Shown one piece after another: positions 16,960 to 25,419 of a DNA stretch of 64,000 nt. The position numbers were made by a program, and so were the translations under genes. Source of the DNA: Planctomycetota bacterium (GTDB taxonomy: Bacteria; Planctomycetota; UBA1135; GCA-002748355); the NCBI GenBank assembly GCA_002748355.1, contig PDSF01000038.1, positions 26,003 through 90,002 on the forward strand, in the 5' to 3' direction. The notes beneath the pieces are model-generated. The model made no database searches, was not told the origin of the DNA, and saw only the letters and a list, made by a program, of their open reading frames with translations. Every line of letters starts with the position of its first letter. Positions within the stretch are counted from its first letter, which is position 1.

Positions 16960-18971
16960 TACAGCACGCTTTCCAAGAGCCTACGGATTTGTGTGTCGAG
17001 CGTTCGTATCTCGTCGGAGATGGTCTGAAGGTCTCTGGGCGGTTGGTATGTGTAGAAGTGCCGCGTAAACGGGATCTCATAGCCCAGCTTCGTCTTGCTT
17101 TCGTCTACCCAGGCATCGGGCACGTGCGGCAGGACTTCGCGTTCCATGTACTCCCCGATGTCCTCCTTTAGCGGCACGTTCTCGTAATCACGTAGCTCCG
17201 GGTCGGGTTCGGGCTTGCCCTTCGTGATCACGATCTCCGCGTCTTCATCGCGTTCTGAGAGCGCGTTGAGGATGCTCTTCATGAGCGGCGCACCCAGCTT
17301 GAGTTCCGCTTCTTTGAAGGCGGCCTTCAGCTCCTTCTCGAACTCGGACTTCGACAGATAGATCTCCTCGCCGTCCATGCCCTGCAAGACATCGAGGATC
17401 TCGGTTTGGAGTTCTTCACCTTCACATACCGCGTTCGGGTTCCCTTTCTTGGGCAGCACGAGCTTCTGCCAGGCCTTCTCTTGCTCCAGCCGCTCCATGC
17501 GTTCGGCGGAGACTTGGAAGTTGAGCCGCAGCGGGCGCTCGACGGTGATGCGATGGAAGCCGAAGTCTTCGGTGTCGAAGAGCTTCGAATCAGGTCCGAC
17601 TTCGCAGTGGCTGTAGATCCGGGTGAGCTCTTGGATCTGCTCTTCGCTGAGTTCCTTGCGCTTGTTGCCGAGCGACTTGCGCATCTTCTGGAAGTAGCTG
17701 ACGCCGTTGATCAGCTGCACCTTGCCACGGCGGGCTGGGCTCTTGCGGTTGCTGAGCAGCCAGACATAGGTGCTGATGCCGGTGTTGTAGAACAGCTGGT
17801 CGGGGAGGGCGACGATGGCCTCGAGCCAGTCGTTCTCGAGGATCCAGCGGCGGATCTCGCTCTCCCCCGAGCCGGCGGCGCCGGTGAAGAGGGGCGAGCC
17901 GTTGAAGACGATGGCGAGGCGGCTGCCGCCGTCCTTCGCCCCTGCCTTTGGGGCGGGCTTGCCCTTGCTGAGCATGTGCAGCAAGAAGAGTAGGGAGCCG
18001 TCGTTTTTGCGTGGCAGTCCGGGGCCAAAGCGGCCGGCGTGGCCGAGCTTTTCATGCTCGCTGCGCACGGCGTCCTGCGCCTTGGACCAGTCGACGCCGA
18101 AGGGCGGGTTGGAGATCAGGTAGTCGACCTGGAGCTCCGGGAGGCCGTCATCGCTGAAGGAGTTGCCGTACTTGATGTTGTCGGCTTCCTGCCCCTTGAT
18201 CAGCATGTCGGCCTTGCAGATGGCATAGGACTCGGGGTTGAGCTCCTGGCCGAAGGTGGTCAGCGTGGCCTTTGGGTTGTGCTCGTGCAGATACTCCTGC
18301 GCCACCGAAAGCATGCCGCCAGTGCCGCAGGCTGGGTCGTAGAGCGTGCGCACGACGCCGGGCTTGGTCAGCACGTCATCGTCCTCGGCGAAGAGGATGT
18401 GCACCATCAGGCGGATGACCTCGCGCGGGGTGAAGTGCTCGCCCGCCGTCTCGTTGCTCTGCTCCGAGAACTTGCGGATCAGCTCTTCGAAGACGTAGCC
18501 CATCTCGAGATTGCTGACACGCTTGGGGTGCACGTCCAGCTGTTCGAACTTCTGCACGACGAGGTAGAGCAGCCCCGACTTGCTCAAACGCTCGATCTGC
18601 TCGGAGAAGCGAAAGCTCTCCATGATGTCCCGGACGTTTTGCGAGAAGCCGGCGACGTAGGCCTCGAGGTTAGCCGCGACCTGCTCGGCATCGGCGCAGA
18701 GCGCGGCGAAGTCGAGCTTGCTCGTGTTGTAGAAATCCGGGCCGGAGGCCTTGAGCAGCATTTGATGCCGCAGCGCCTCGGGCGTCTTCTCAGCGGGATA
18801 CTTGGCGTCGACCTTCCACACAGCCTCTCGGCTGTCGGCGAGCACCTGATCCAAGCGGCGCAGCACGAGGAGCGGCAGGATGACGTGCCCATACTCGAAG
18901 GCCTTGTAGTCGCCGCGGAGTAGGTCAGCGACCGACCAGATGAAGGAGACCTTCTCGGGGAAGTTGTGCAT
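16959..18971 (-). CDS. hsdM: Type I restriction-modification DNA methyltransferase subunit M
   Basis: A 670-residue N6-adenine methyltransferase. The N-terminal HsdM_N domain (FIWSVADLLRGDYKAFEYG) is followed by the SAM-binding motif DPACGTGG (212-219) and the catalytic NPPFG (288-292). At 670 residues it is longer than the classic ~530-residue HsdM, with a C-terminal extension containing charged helices (AERMERLEQEKAWQKLV) and LRDYENVPLKEDIGEYMERE, as in the larger N6-DNA methylase subfamily. With HsdS it would methylate the host recognition site. It is the first gene of the hsdM-hsdS-hsdR operon and diverges from the Mrr-like gene across a ~215-bp gap that must hold both promoters. Confidence 0.95.
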   Translation of the reverse strand: MHNFPEKVSFIWSVADLLRGDYKAFEYGHVILPLLVLRRLDQVLADSREAVWKVDAKYPAEKTPEALRHQMLLKASGPDFYNTSKLDFAALCADAEQVAANLEAYVAGFSQNVRDIMESFRFSEQIERLSKSGLLYLVVQKFEQLDVHPKRVSNLEMGYVFEELIRKFSEQSNETAGEHFTPREVIRLMVHILFAEDDDVLTKPGVVRTLYDPACGTGGMLSVAQEYLHEHNPKATLTTFGQELNPESYAICKADMLIKGQEADNIKYGNSFSDDGLPELQVDYLISNPPFGVDWSKAQDAVRSEHEKLGHAGRFGPGLPRKNDGSLLFLLHMLSKGKPAPKAGAKDGGSRLAIVFNGSPLFTGAAGSGESEIRRWILENDWLEAIVALPDQLFYNTGISTYVWLLSNRKSPARRGKVQLINGVSYFQKMRKSLGNKRKELSEEQIQELTRIYSHCEVGPDSKLFDTEDFGFHRITVERPLRLNFQVSAERMERLEQEKAWQKLVLPKKGNPNAVCEGEELQTEILDVLQGMDGEEIYLSKSEFEKELKAAFKEAELKLGAPLMKSILNALSERDEDAEIVITKGKPEPDPELRDYENVPLKEDIGEYMEREVLPHVPDAWVDESKTKLGYEIPFTRHFYTYQPPRDLQTISDEIRTLDTQIRRLLESVL

Positions 18972-19186
18972 GAGGGTTCCGGGCTGCGGGAGTTCTGTTT
19001 CGAGTCGGCGGGCTCCCCGCGGCCTCGATCCGGCGAGCTATTCTTCCGACCCGAACGTACCGGTGCACGAGCTTTCGAGATGGGCTGCTGCGGCTGGGGG
19101 GCCTGGCTTCTCCGGTGGTCGCCACCGGAGAAGCGTGTGGATTCCGCTGCCCGGCTAGCCAAGATGCGCGATCACAGGAGGTGCCC

Positions 19187-20227
19187 ATGGCTCTTTGGTT
19201 GACGCGGTCTGGCCGACATTGTGAGTACGAGACCAAGTTCTTGGACGAGGGGAGGATCTACCTCACTTTTCGTGAGTTGGATCAGGACCTGTCGACTCGG
19301 CAGAGCCGGCAGGAGGTCTTCGATCTGATGCAGAGTTGCAACCCCAATGCTCCCGAAGCAAGCAACCGGCAGTTCTCCTCTCAGGTCTGGAGCTTTGTTG
19401 GGCGTATGGCGCCAGGCGACTGGGTGGCCATGCCGAGCAAGCGGAAGACCATCCACCTGGGGGAGATCACCGGTGGTTACGAGTTCGTCCCTGGGGCTCA
19501 ATCTCCTTACTACCACTTCCGCACGGTGCGTTGGTTGGAGACCGATATCCCTCGTACCAACTTCGATCAGGACATTCTCCTGTCGCTTGGCGCCTTCACT
19601 ACGATCTGCCAGATCAAGCGCAACGAGGCTGAGCAGAGAGTCCGCGCGATGCAAGATTCGCAGTGGCGTGCGGTGGCGCCAGCGCTGGTGCTGCCTGGAG
19701 ACGAGGGCGAAGACGGCACTCTTGACGAGGCTGCCGCCGACGACATTGACCTTGAGCAGATCGCGACAGACCAGATTGCCCGTTTGATCTACAGCAAGTA
19801 CGCAGGCCACGGGATGGAGCTACTCGTCGAGGCCATTCTTCAGGCGAAGGGCTTTACGACCTACCACAGTGAGAAGGGGCCCGATGGTGGCATCGATATC
19901 CTGGCGGCCCCCGACACCTTAGGCTTTGGGCACCCCAGGATTTGCGTGCAAGTGAAAAGCCAAGCCTCGCCGCTCGAGCGCCCAGTCCTCGACCAGTTGG
20001 TCGGGACGATGCAGCACGTTGGCGCCGACCAAGGCTTGTTGGTCTGCTGGGGCGGCTTCAAGTCTTCAGTGAAGAAGGAGCTTCCTCGCCTCTTCTTCAA
20101 AGTCCGGCTCTGGGATCAGAGCGAACTCATCGAGCAGTTCCTTAGCGCCTACGACCGCCTCGATGACGATCTGCGGGCGGAACTGCCCCTGAAGCGCATG
20201 TGGGCGGTCACCTCGCAATCTGGCTAA
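19187..20227 (+). CDS. Mrr-like restriction endonuclease
   Basis: A 346-residue protein. The ATG at 19187 is fixed by AGGAGG about 5 nt upstream. The C-terminal Mrr_cat domain (about 195-310) shows GMELLVEAILQAKGF, then GPDGGIDILA with D237, then ICVQVKSQ with Q255-x-K257, the PD-(D/E)xK core. The N-terminal half (MALWLTRSGRHCEYETKFL, then GDWVAMPSKRKTIHLGEITG and FRTVRWLE) resembles the PUA/EVE-like reader found in some Mrr proteins, which may recognise modified bases. It would act as a modification-dependent nuclease. It lies back to back with the type I operon, forming a defence island with it. Confidence 0.85.
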   Translation: MALWLTRSGRHCEYETKFLDEGRIYLTFRELDQDLSTRQSRQEVFDLMQSCNPNAPEASNRQFSSQVWSFVGRMAPGDWVAMPSKRKTIHLGEITGGYEFVPGAQSPYYHFRTVRWLETDIPRTNFDQDILLSLGAFTTICQIKRNEAEQRVRAMQDSQWRAVAPALVLPGDEGEDGTLDEAAADDIDLEQIATDQIARLIYSKYAGHGMELLVEAILQAKGFTTYHSEKGPDGGIDILAAPDTLGFGHPRICVQVKSQASPLERPVLDQLVGTMQHVGADQGLLVCWGGFKSSVKKELPRLFFKVRLWDQSELIEQFLSAYDRLDDDLRAELPLKRMWAVTSQSG

Positions 20228-20330
20228 ATCCGGGTCTGCGCCCGCTTGGGGCTAGTTGAGTTAAGGCGCAGTACTCCTGTCTCATGGGGAGTGCGGTCGC
20301 AGGATGCTGGACTTATTGCCCCTCAAACGC

Positions 20331-20370
20331 AGCCGCGGCCTCGAGGCTGTTTTGCCTTGAGGCCGCGGCT
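20331..20370. terminator. Bidirectional terminator hairpin between convergent genes
   Basis: agccgcggcctcgagg (20331-20346) pairs with ccttgaggccgcggct (20355-20370), a 16-bp stem with two G-T pairs and an 8-nt loop containing TTTT. It lies between the end of the Mrr-like gene and the end of the S41 protease gene, which converge, so it can serve both. Confidence 0.75.
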
Positions 20371-20391
20371 TGGGTCGCTTGCTGCTTGGGC

Positions 20392-23300
20392 TTAGCGGCC
20401 TTGGAGCCGACTCTTGCGGATCAGCTGTGGTTTGGGCTTGGCGTCTTCTTCTGCGGCGAGTTTTAGGCCGACTTCGATGGCCTTTTCGAGCTGGGCGTCC
20501 TTGCCGCTGATTTCGTGCTCGGGGAGAACGAGGACGCGGTGGTTGGGCATGCAGCCGTTCATTTCCATGTCGAGGCCGGTCTTGATCGAGAACCAGCCGC
20601 GCCCGGGCATGCGGAGGAAGCTCCCGTCCGACATGCCGGCGGCGCCGGTCGAGATCACGCCGCCTGCGGTGCGTTCGCCGACGACCGGTCCGCGGCCCAG
20701 CGTCTTGATGGCGTGGGCGAGGATTTCGGCGTTGGAGAAGCTGCGTTCGTTGCAGAGCAGGACGATGGGCTTGTTCCAGGTCGCGTAGATGTAGCGGTCC
20801 TGTGGGTAGCCGGCGACCTTGCCGCGGTTGCCGAGGGTCAGTGCGTGCGAGGGCTGGCAGAGAAGCGTCAGCACGTGGTCGGCGGTGGATCCTCCTCCGT
20901 TGTAACGCACATCGACCAGCAGCACGTCCTTGCCGGCGCCAGCCGCATAGATGTCTTGTTCCATTCGGCGGAAGCTCGGCATGTTCATACCACGGATGTG
21001 GAGGTAGCCGAGTCGACCCTTCGACATCTTCTCGACAGCCTGGCGCGTCCTCTCCACCCAGTCTGCGTAGAGGAGGACCCGGCGTTTGCCGAGGGTAATG
21101 GGGTCGAGGCGGAAGCGGCGCTTTTTACCGTCCTTGCCTTGGACCTCGATGAGGAAGCTGCGCTTGGTAGCGAGGGTCAGTAGTGGGGCGAGGAGGGTCT
21201 TTGGGCCGACCTTCTTGCCGTCGATCGAGAGGATCCGCTCTCCGACCCGGATTTGGCTGCGGAGCAGGCTCGCCGGGCTCTTGTGGATCACCTTGCTTAC
21301 TAGGAGGCCAGGGCCGCCGGCACTGCGGTCGAAGTCGACGCCCAGGTCATAGCGGGTGCTCGTCCAGCCGGGGCGCGGCTTGCTGCTGCGTGAGGCCATG
21401 CGCTTGGGATAGCTATAGCCCATGTGCGAGGCGTTGAGCTCGCCGAGCATGGATTGCACGAGGGCTTCGAACTGTTCCTTGAAGACCATCTCACGGGCGA
21501 GCGGCTGGTACTTTTTCAGCACCGCGTCCCAGTCGAGGTTGTTCATGGCCGGGTCATAGAATCCGTCACGAATCGCGAACCAGACCTCGGTCAGGATCTC
21601 TTCGCGTCGATCGCGCCAGTCGAACTCCATGGGGATCGAGAAACTGAACTTGGCGATCTTATTGCCCGGGCGGATGGTGCCTGGTTCGCCGCCGATGAGG
21701 CCGGCGAGTTCCCCGGTCTTGAGCCAGTGTGCGGCGCTTGGCGGCGCGGACATGCGCAGCGCGGGGCGGGAGCTTCGGCTGAGTGGGAAGGGTAGTGCGA
21801 AGTAGCCCTTCTTGCCGCCGATGGTGCCGGTGAAGTAGAGCTGCCTGCCGTCGGGGGACCACATCAGCCGCGATTCGTCGCTGCCCATGATGCGGATGTG
21901 GTGGACGCGATCAAAGAGGCCCTCGCGCTCGAAGGCGGGTTTGATCGCTTTGGGCTTCGCCTTGGGCGCAGCAGGCTTCTTAGCGACGACCAGCTTCTTC
22001 GGGGCGGGCTTCTTTGCGACCGTTAGCTTCGCTGTCGGCTTCTTGACGGCGACCTTCTTGACGACCAGAGGCTTCTTGACGACCAGCTTCTTTTGTGCGG
22101 TTGGCTTAGCTGCTGCTGGCTTCTTCGCTGGCGCGGGCTTCGCTGCCGCGGGCTTCTTCACTGCTACAGGCTTCTGCGCGCTAGCCTTTGTGGGGCTTGG
22201 CTTAGCTGCGGTCTTGGGCTTGACGATCCTCTTCGGCTTGGGCATGGGCCTGGGCCTGGTCCGAACGCGGCGCTTTGGCTGCGCGAAGACCTTCATCGCG
22301 GCCATGCGCTTTTTGTCGTTGTCCGTCATCTCCTCGTCCCTGCGGAAGAGGTTGACGTAGTAGATGTCGATTTCGTTCGCGCCGTGCCGGCCGATCCAGG
22401 CGATGCGTTTGCCGTCCGGTGACCAGACGCCGTAGTAGTCGTTGTCGGGGTGACGCGAAATGTTGATGGGGCGTTGCTTGCCTTCGGCGTCGACGATCCA
22501 AATGTCGTTGTTGTAGTTCTCGTCGCGGGTCGTCAGGACGAACCAGTTGCTATCAGGCGACCAGTCGTAGGCTGGGAAGCTCCAGGAGCGGAAGGCGACC
22601 TTCTCGTCGGTTCCGTCGAGGGCGGTGTGGACCAGCTCGCCGTTGCGGACGAAGGTGAGGCGCTTCTCGTTGGGGGAGAGGCTGAGCCCGCGCTCGGTGG
22701 CCTTGTCGTTGGTGATCTGCTCGAAGACGAATTCCTTCTGCAGGAACCAGGGCCTGCGCTCGTCCTTGCGCTTGGCGACCCAGATGTCGGGGTAGCCGGT
22801 GCGGTAGGAAACGAAGTAGAGGCGCCGGCCGTCCTTCGAGAAGATCAGGTTGCTGTCCGAGCCTCGGGAGTGAGTCATCCGTCGTGGCTCGCGCAGGATG
22901 CGGTCCATGACGTAGATCTCGCCACCGGTGGAGAAGGCCATCTCTTTGCCGTCATAGGTGAAGGCCACATCCTTGGCGCGGTTTAGCTGCACCCGCTCCT
23001 TGGTCCACTCGAGGCGTTCGTCAGGCACTCGGATCTCGAGTTTCTTGGCCGGTGCATCCGAGCTGAGGTCCTTGAGCCAGTAGTTCCACTGGTAGCGGTA
23101 GATCAGCGTCTTGCCGTCACGGGACAGGCGCGCCTGGGCGACGCCGTCGGCGCCTCGGCGACTGCCGACTCCATAGCTGGTCACCCGAGAGGAGACGCCG
23201 GTCGAGAGATCGCGACGGAAGATGTCGCGCACGCCGGCGAATTCGGCGATGTAGAGGATCTCGTGGTCGTTGATCCACTGCGGACTCGCGTGCATGACGT

Positions 23301-23979
23301 TCATCCCCTGATCGTCAGCGAGGCTCAGGCGCTCGAAGCTCGGGACCTTCTTGCCGAGTTTCGCGAGCCAGATCTGACGGGACGCTGGGCCACGGAAGTC
23401 GCGGCGCCAGGTGTTGCGGCCGGAGCGGCAGAAGAGCAGGTTCTTGCCGTTGGGCGATTCCTTCGAGAGCAAACCGTAGGCGTCGAAGACCATCTCATAG
23501 GGGGTCTTGATGAGCGGCGCGTTCAGCGGGCCCAGCTTGGCTTTCGCGATGCGGGTGTCGTCGTAGGCCTTGCTGTAGGGGCTTAGGCGCAGGTAGAGGC
23601 TCTTGCCGTCGCTCGACCAGCCCTCGAGCCAGTGGCTGAGGCGGTATTGGGTGACTTGCTGCGCTGGTCCACCGCCCGCGGGCATCACATAGGCGAAGGT
23701 TCCGTCGGGAGACCGGTCACTCATAAAAGCGAGCCACTTGCCGCAAGGCGAGTAGCTCGGAGTTTGGTCGTCCCAGGGGCCGGTGGTCAGGCGCGTCGCG
23801 ACACCGCCCTTGCTGGACACCTGCCAGAGATCGCCGCCATGGACGAAAGCGATGTGCTTGCCATCGGGGCTGATGTCTAGGCCGGAGGCCAGGCGCAGCG
23901 GAACTGCGGCCTGGGCGGTGAGGGCGCTGGCCAAAAGCGGCGCAGCTAGGAGGGAAATCAAGGTTGTGTGAGTTTGCAT
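20392..23979 (-). CDS. Tricorn-like S41 protease with WD40/TolB-like propeller and Lys-rich linker
   Basis: A 1195-residue secreted peptidase. The ATG at 23979 begins a signal peptide (MQTHTTLISLLAAPLLASALTAQA); the longer frame upstream is not protein-like. The N-terminal half carries WD40/TolB-like repeats (SPDGKHIAFVHGGDLW, SPCGKWLAFMSD and others) forming a propeller. Next comes a ~110-residue Lys/Ala/Pro-rich stretch, a PDZ domain (VHKSPASLLRSQIRVGERILSIDGKKV), and a C-terminal S41 domain with VDVRYNGGGS, CNERSFSNAE (likely nucleophile serine) and VVGERTAGGV. It resembles tricorn-type proteases that degrade peptides. The lysine-rich insert is unusual. It is monocistronic in appearance, with tRNA-Asp diverging upstream. 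Confidence 0.9.
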   Translation of the reverse strand: MQTHTTLISLLAAPLLASALTAQAAVPLRLASGLDISPDGKHIAFVHGGDLWQVSSKGGVATRLTTGPWDDQTPSYSPCGKWLAFMSDRSPDGTFAYVMPAGGGPAQQVTQYRLSHWLEGWSSDGKSLYLRLSPYSKAYDDTRIAKAKLGPLNAPLIKTPYEMVFDAYGLLSKESPNGKNLLFCRSGRNTWRRDFRGPASRQIWLAKLGKKVPSFERLSLADDQGMNVMHASPQWINDHEILYIAEFAGVRDIFRRDLSTGVSSRVTSYGVGSRRGADGVAQARLSRDGKTLIYRYQWNYWLKDLSSDAPAKKLEIRVPDERLEWTKERVQLNRAKDVAFTYDGKEMAFSTGGEIYVMDRILREPRRMTHSRGSDSNLIFSKDGRRLYFVSYRTGYPDIWVAKRKDERRPWFLQKEFVFEQITNDKATERGLSLSPNEKRLTFVRNGELVHTALDGTDEKVAFRSWSFPAYDWSPDSNWFVLTTRDENYNNDIWIVDAEGKQRPINISRHPDNDYYGVWSPDGKRIAWIGRHGANEIDIYYVNLFRRDEEMTDNDKKRMAAMKVFAQPKRRVRTRPRPMPKPKRIVKPKTAAKPSPTKASAQKPVAVKKPAAAKPAPAKKPAAAKPTAQKKLVVKKPLVVKKVAVKKPTAKLTVAKKPAPKKLVVAKKPAAPKAKPKAIKPAFEREGLFDRVHHIRIMGSDESRLMWSPDGRQLYFTGTIGGKKGYFALPFPLSRSSRPALRMSAPPSAAHWLKTGELAGLIGGEPGTIRPGNKIAKFSFSIPMEFDWRDRREEILTEVWFAIRDGFYDPAMNNLDWDAVLKKYQPLAREMVFKEQFEALVQSMLGELNASHMGYSYPKRMASRSSKPRPGWTSTRYDLGVDFDRSAGGPGLLVSKVIHKSPASLLRSQIRVGERILSIDGKKVGPKTLLAPLLTLATKRSFLIEVQGKDGKKRRFRLDPITLGKRRVLLYADWVERTRQAVEKMSKGRLGYLHIRGMNMPSFRRMEQDIYAAGAGKDVLLVDVRYNGGGSTADHVLTLLCQPSHALTLGNRGKVAGYPQDRYIYATWNKPIVLLCNERSFSNAEILAHAIKTLGRGPVVGERTAGGVISTGAAGMSDGSFLRMPGRGWFSIKTGLDMEMNGCMPNHRVLVLPEHEISGKDAQLEKAIEVGLKLAAEEDAKPKPQLIRKSRLQGR
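21930..22275 (-). repeat. Lys/Ala/Pro-rich low-complexity coding repeat
   Basis: Within the tricorn-like protease gene, about 345 bp encode irregular repeats of the AAKPxxxKKP and VVKKPxxxKK type. The plus strand shows recurring ggcttctt and gcttctt words. The composition matches histone-H1-like tails and the N-terminal tail of the FliA-type sigma factor at 44 kb. Repeat borders are approximate. Confidence 0.8.
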
Positions 23980-24137
23980 TCTGTGGCTTCGCTGCAAAGA
24001 AGGGCTGCGAGATACGTCTGGCCTATCCCACATGTGAGCTTTTCTACGAGCTTCTCGATCACTCGAAAATGGCCAATCCCAACTCTTGCGAGCCCCCAAT
24101 TCGATGGCTAGCATTCCTCGCCCTTCGCAGGAGTTTT

Positions 24138-24201
24138 CCTGCCGGGGGCACCTCAGCATTCCTGCCGGGGGCACCTCAGCATTCCTGCCGGGGGCACCTC
24201 A
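24138..24201 (+). repeat. 23-bp tandem repeat upstream of tRNA-Asp
   Basis: The unit cctgccgggggcacctcagcatt occurs at 24138-24160 and 24161-24183, with a third partial copy at 24184-24201. It ends 6 nt before the tRNA-Asp gene, in the leader or promoter region between it and the divergent protease gene. Function unknown. Confidence 0.9.
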
Positions 24202-24207
24202 ATGTGA

Positions 24208-24284
<77 letters not shown>

Positions 24285-24290
24285 CTCGAA

Positions 24291-24326
24291 AGCTCGTAGG
24301 TCTAACGGCTTACGGGCTTTTTTTTT
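24291..24326 (+). terminator. Rho-independent terminator of tRNA-Asp
   Basis: agctcgta (24291-24298) pairs with tacgggct (24311-24318), allowing one G-T, and the stem runs straight into nine T residues. It starts 7 nt after the tRNA CCA end, a textbook intrinsic terminator on the plus strand. Confidence 0.85.
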
Positions 24327-25419
24327 GCCTGCCGCTGGGGTTGCTGAGGGGGCAGTGGGCCCTGGTTCGGATCGGACTCTTCAGCCCAGCACGAAGTGAA
24401 CTCGGGTCTTGGCCCCCGTGTCCGTGAGAATCGGCAGGTGCCGGCCTCGTGCTCCCGCGCCTCGTGTTCTCGCGCTCGCCGGTGTTGCTCGCCGGCATAG
24501 CCGGCGCGCAGTGGCCCTCGGCCAGGAGTCAGCGTTCGGGCCCCCTTCTGGATCTACACGGTCGTCTCTAAGGAGGGTGGCGGGATATGGGATTTTCGCT
24601 TTCCCTCCTGCGCTATTCAGTAGCTGCCTGAAGAAGGGGGAGACATCTCTCGGCGATGGGTATGTTCCGGAAAGTGATGAATATGACCAGCGTTTGGCTC
24701 TGAGATAACGCTCGACGAAAACCCGATCAGGCTTCGATGATTCTTCCGTAACCCGAGAACAGCAGAAGTCTCCACGGGCAATCGTTCCTCTCCATCAAGG
24801 AGAAGCTCAACTACGATCCTTCAGCCCGGATTTATGATTCGCTTCGGAAACCACTTGCTATTCATGCCCCTCAGGGGCCGCAGGCTCTAGGGCCGGGAGC
24901 TGTGGCTGTAAGGAAGCAGTGCGTCTGTAAATCTGGGAGGGGGACTCTATGACCTGCGCGTAGTCCTCTACGGAGCAGCTCTATGGAGCCTTGCGGATCC
25001 TCGAGCGAAGACCCTCGGAGAGATGCAGGCATCGGCGCGTGGCATCGGGGGCTCTCGCGAGCGACTCTCCTTCGTGGTGGACCAGGCTGGGCTTATGAAG
25101 CTAGAGCCTTCGGCGGGCGTGACCTCGCGGCTCTCGGGCCAACATGAGGGCATGATGCCAGCCTGCATCCTTTGGCATTTCGGGGGCGCTGAGGAATTCG
25201 CCGCTTCTGCGGGCGCAGGCTAGGCGTCGATAGATGCTTCTGAGCGCTGCGGCATCTCGGGGAGACTGGCCTGAGAACGCGCACTTTGCGTTGCGCAGGG
25301 GCGTTCGAGAATGCTGCATGAAGCGCGGCGCCGTGCTATGTATGCGGCCTTTGAGGGGTTTGGGGGGAAGCGAAGTGGGGCTGAATAGCGGTGATGGTAA
25401 GGGGGCAGAGCGAAAAGCT
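24327..25419. other. 1.1-kb region without a convincing gene
   Basis: No frame in this stretch reads like a protein: the short open frames on both strands are Arg/Ser/Pro-rich or lack any domain, and none has a good ribosome site. No tRNA, tmRNA, RNase P or SRP RNA hallmark was recognised. A GC-rich stretch with ccggc/gccgg inverted words lies at about 24430-24520. The 3' part (25234-25419) is in frame with the zincin gene and could be its N-terminus. It may be a degraded remnant or hold an unrecognised RNA. Confidence 0.45.

Noticed and set aside
24138..24201. Tandem repeat as a CRISPR array
   Set aside because: The copies are directly adjacent with no spacers, so it is a simple tandem repeat.
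24409..24708. Possible small gene at 24409-24708 (+)
   Set aside because: Arg/Ser/Pro-rich composition, no ribosome site, and no resemblance to any protein family.
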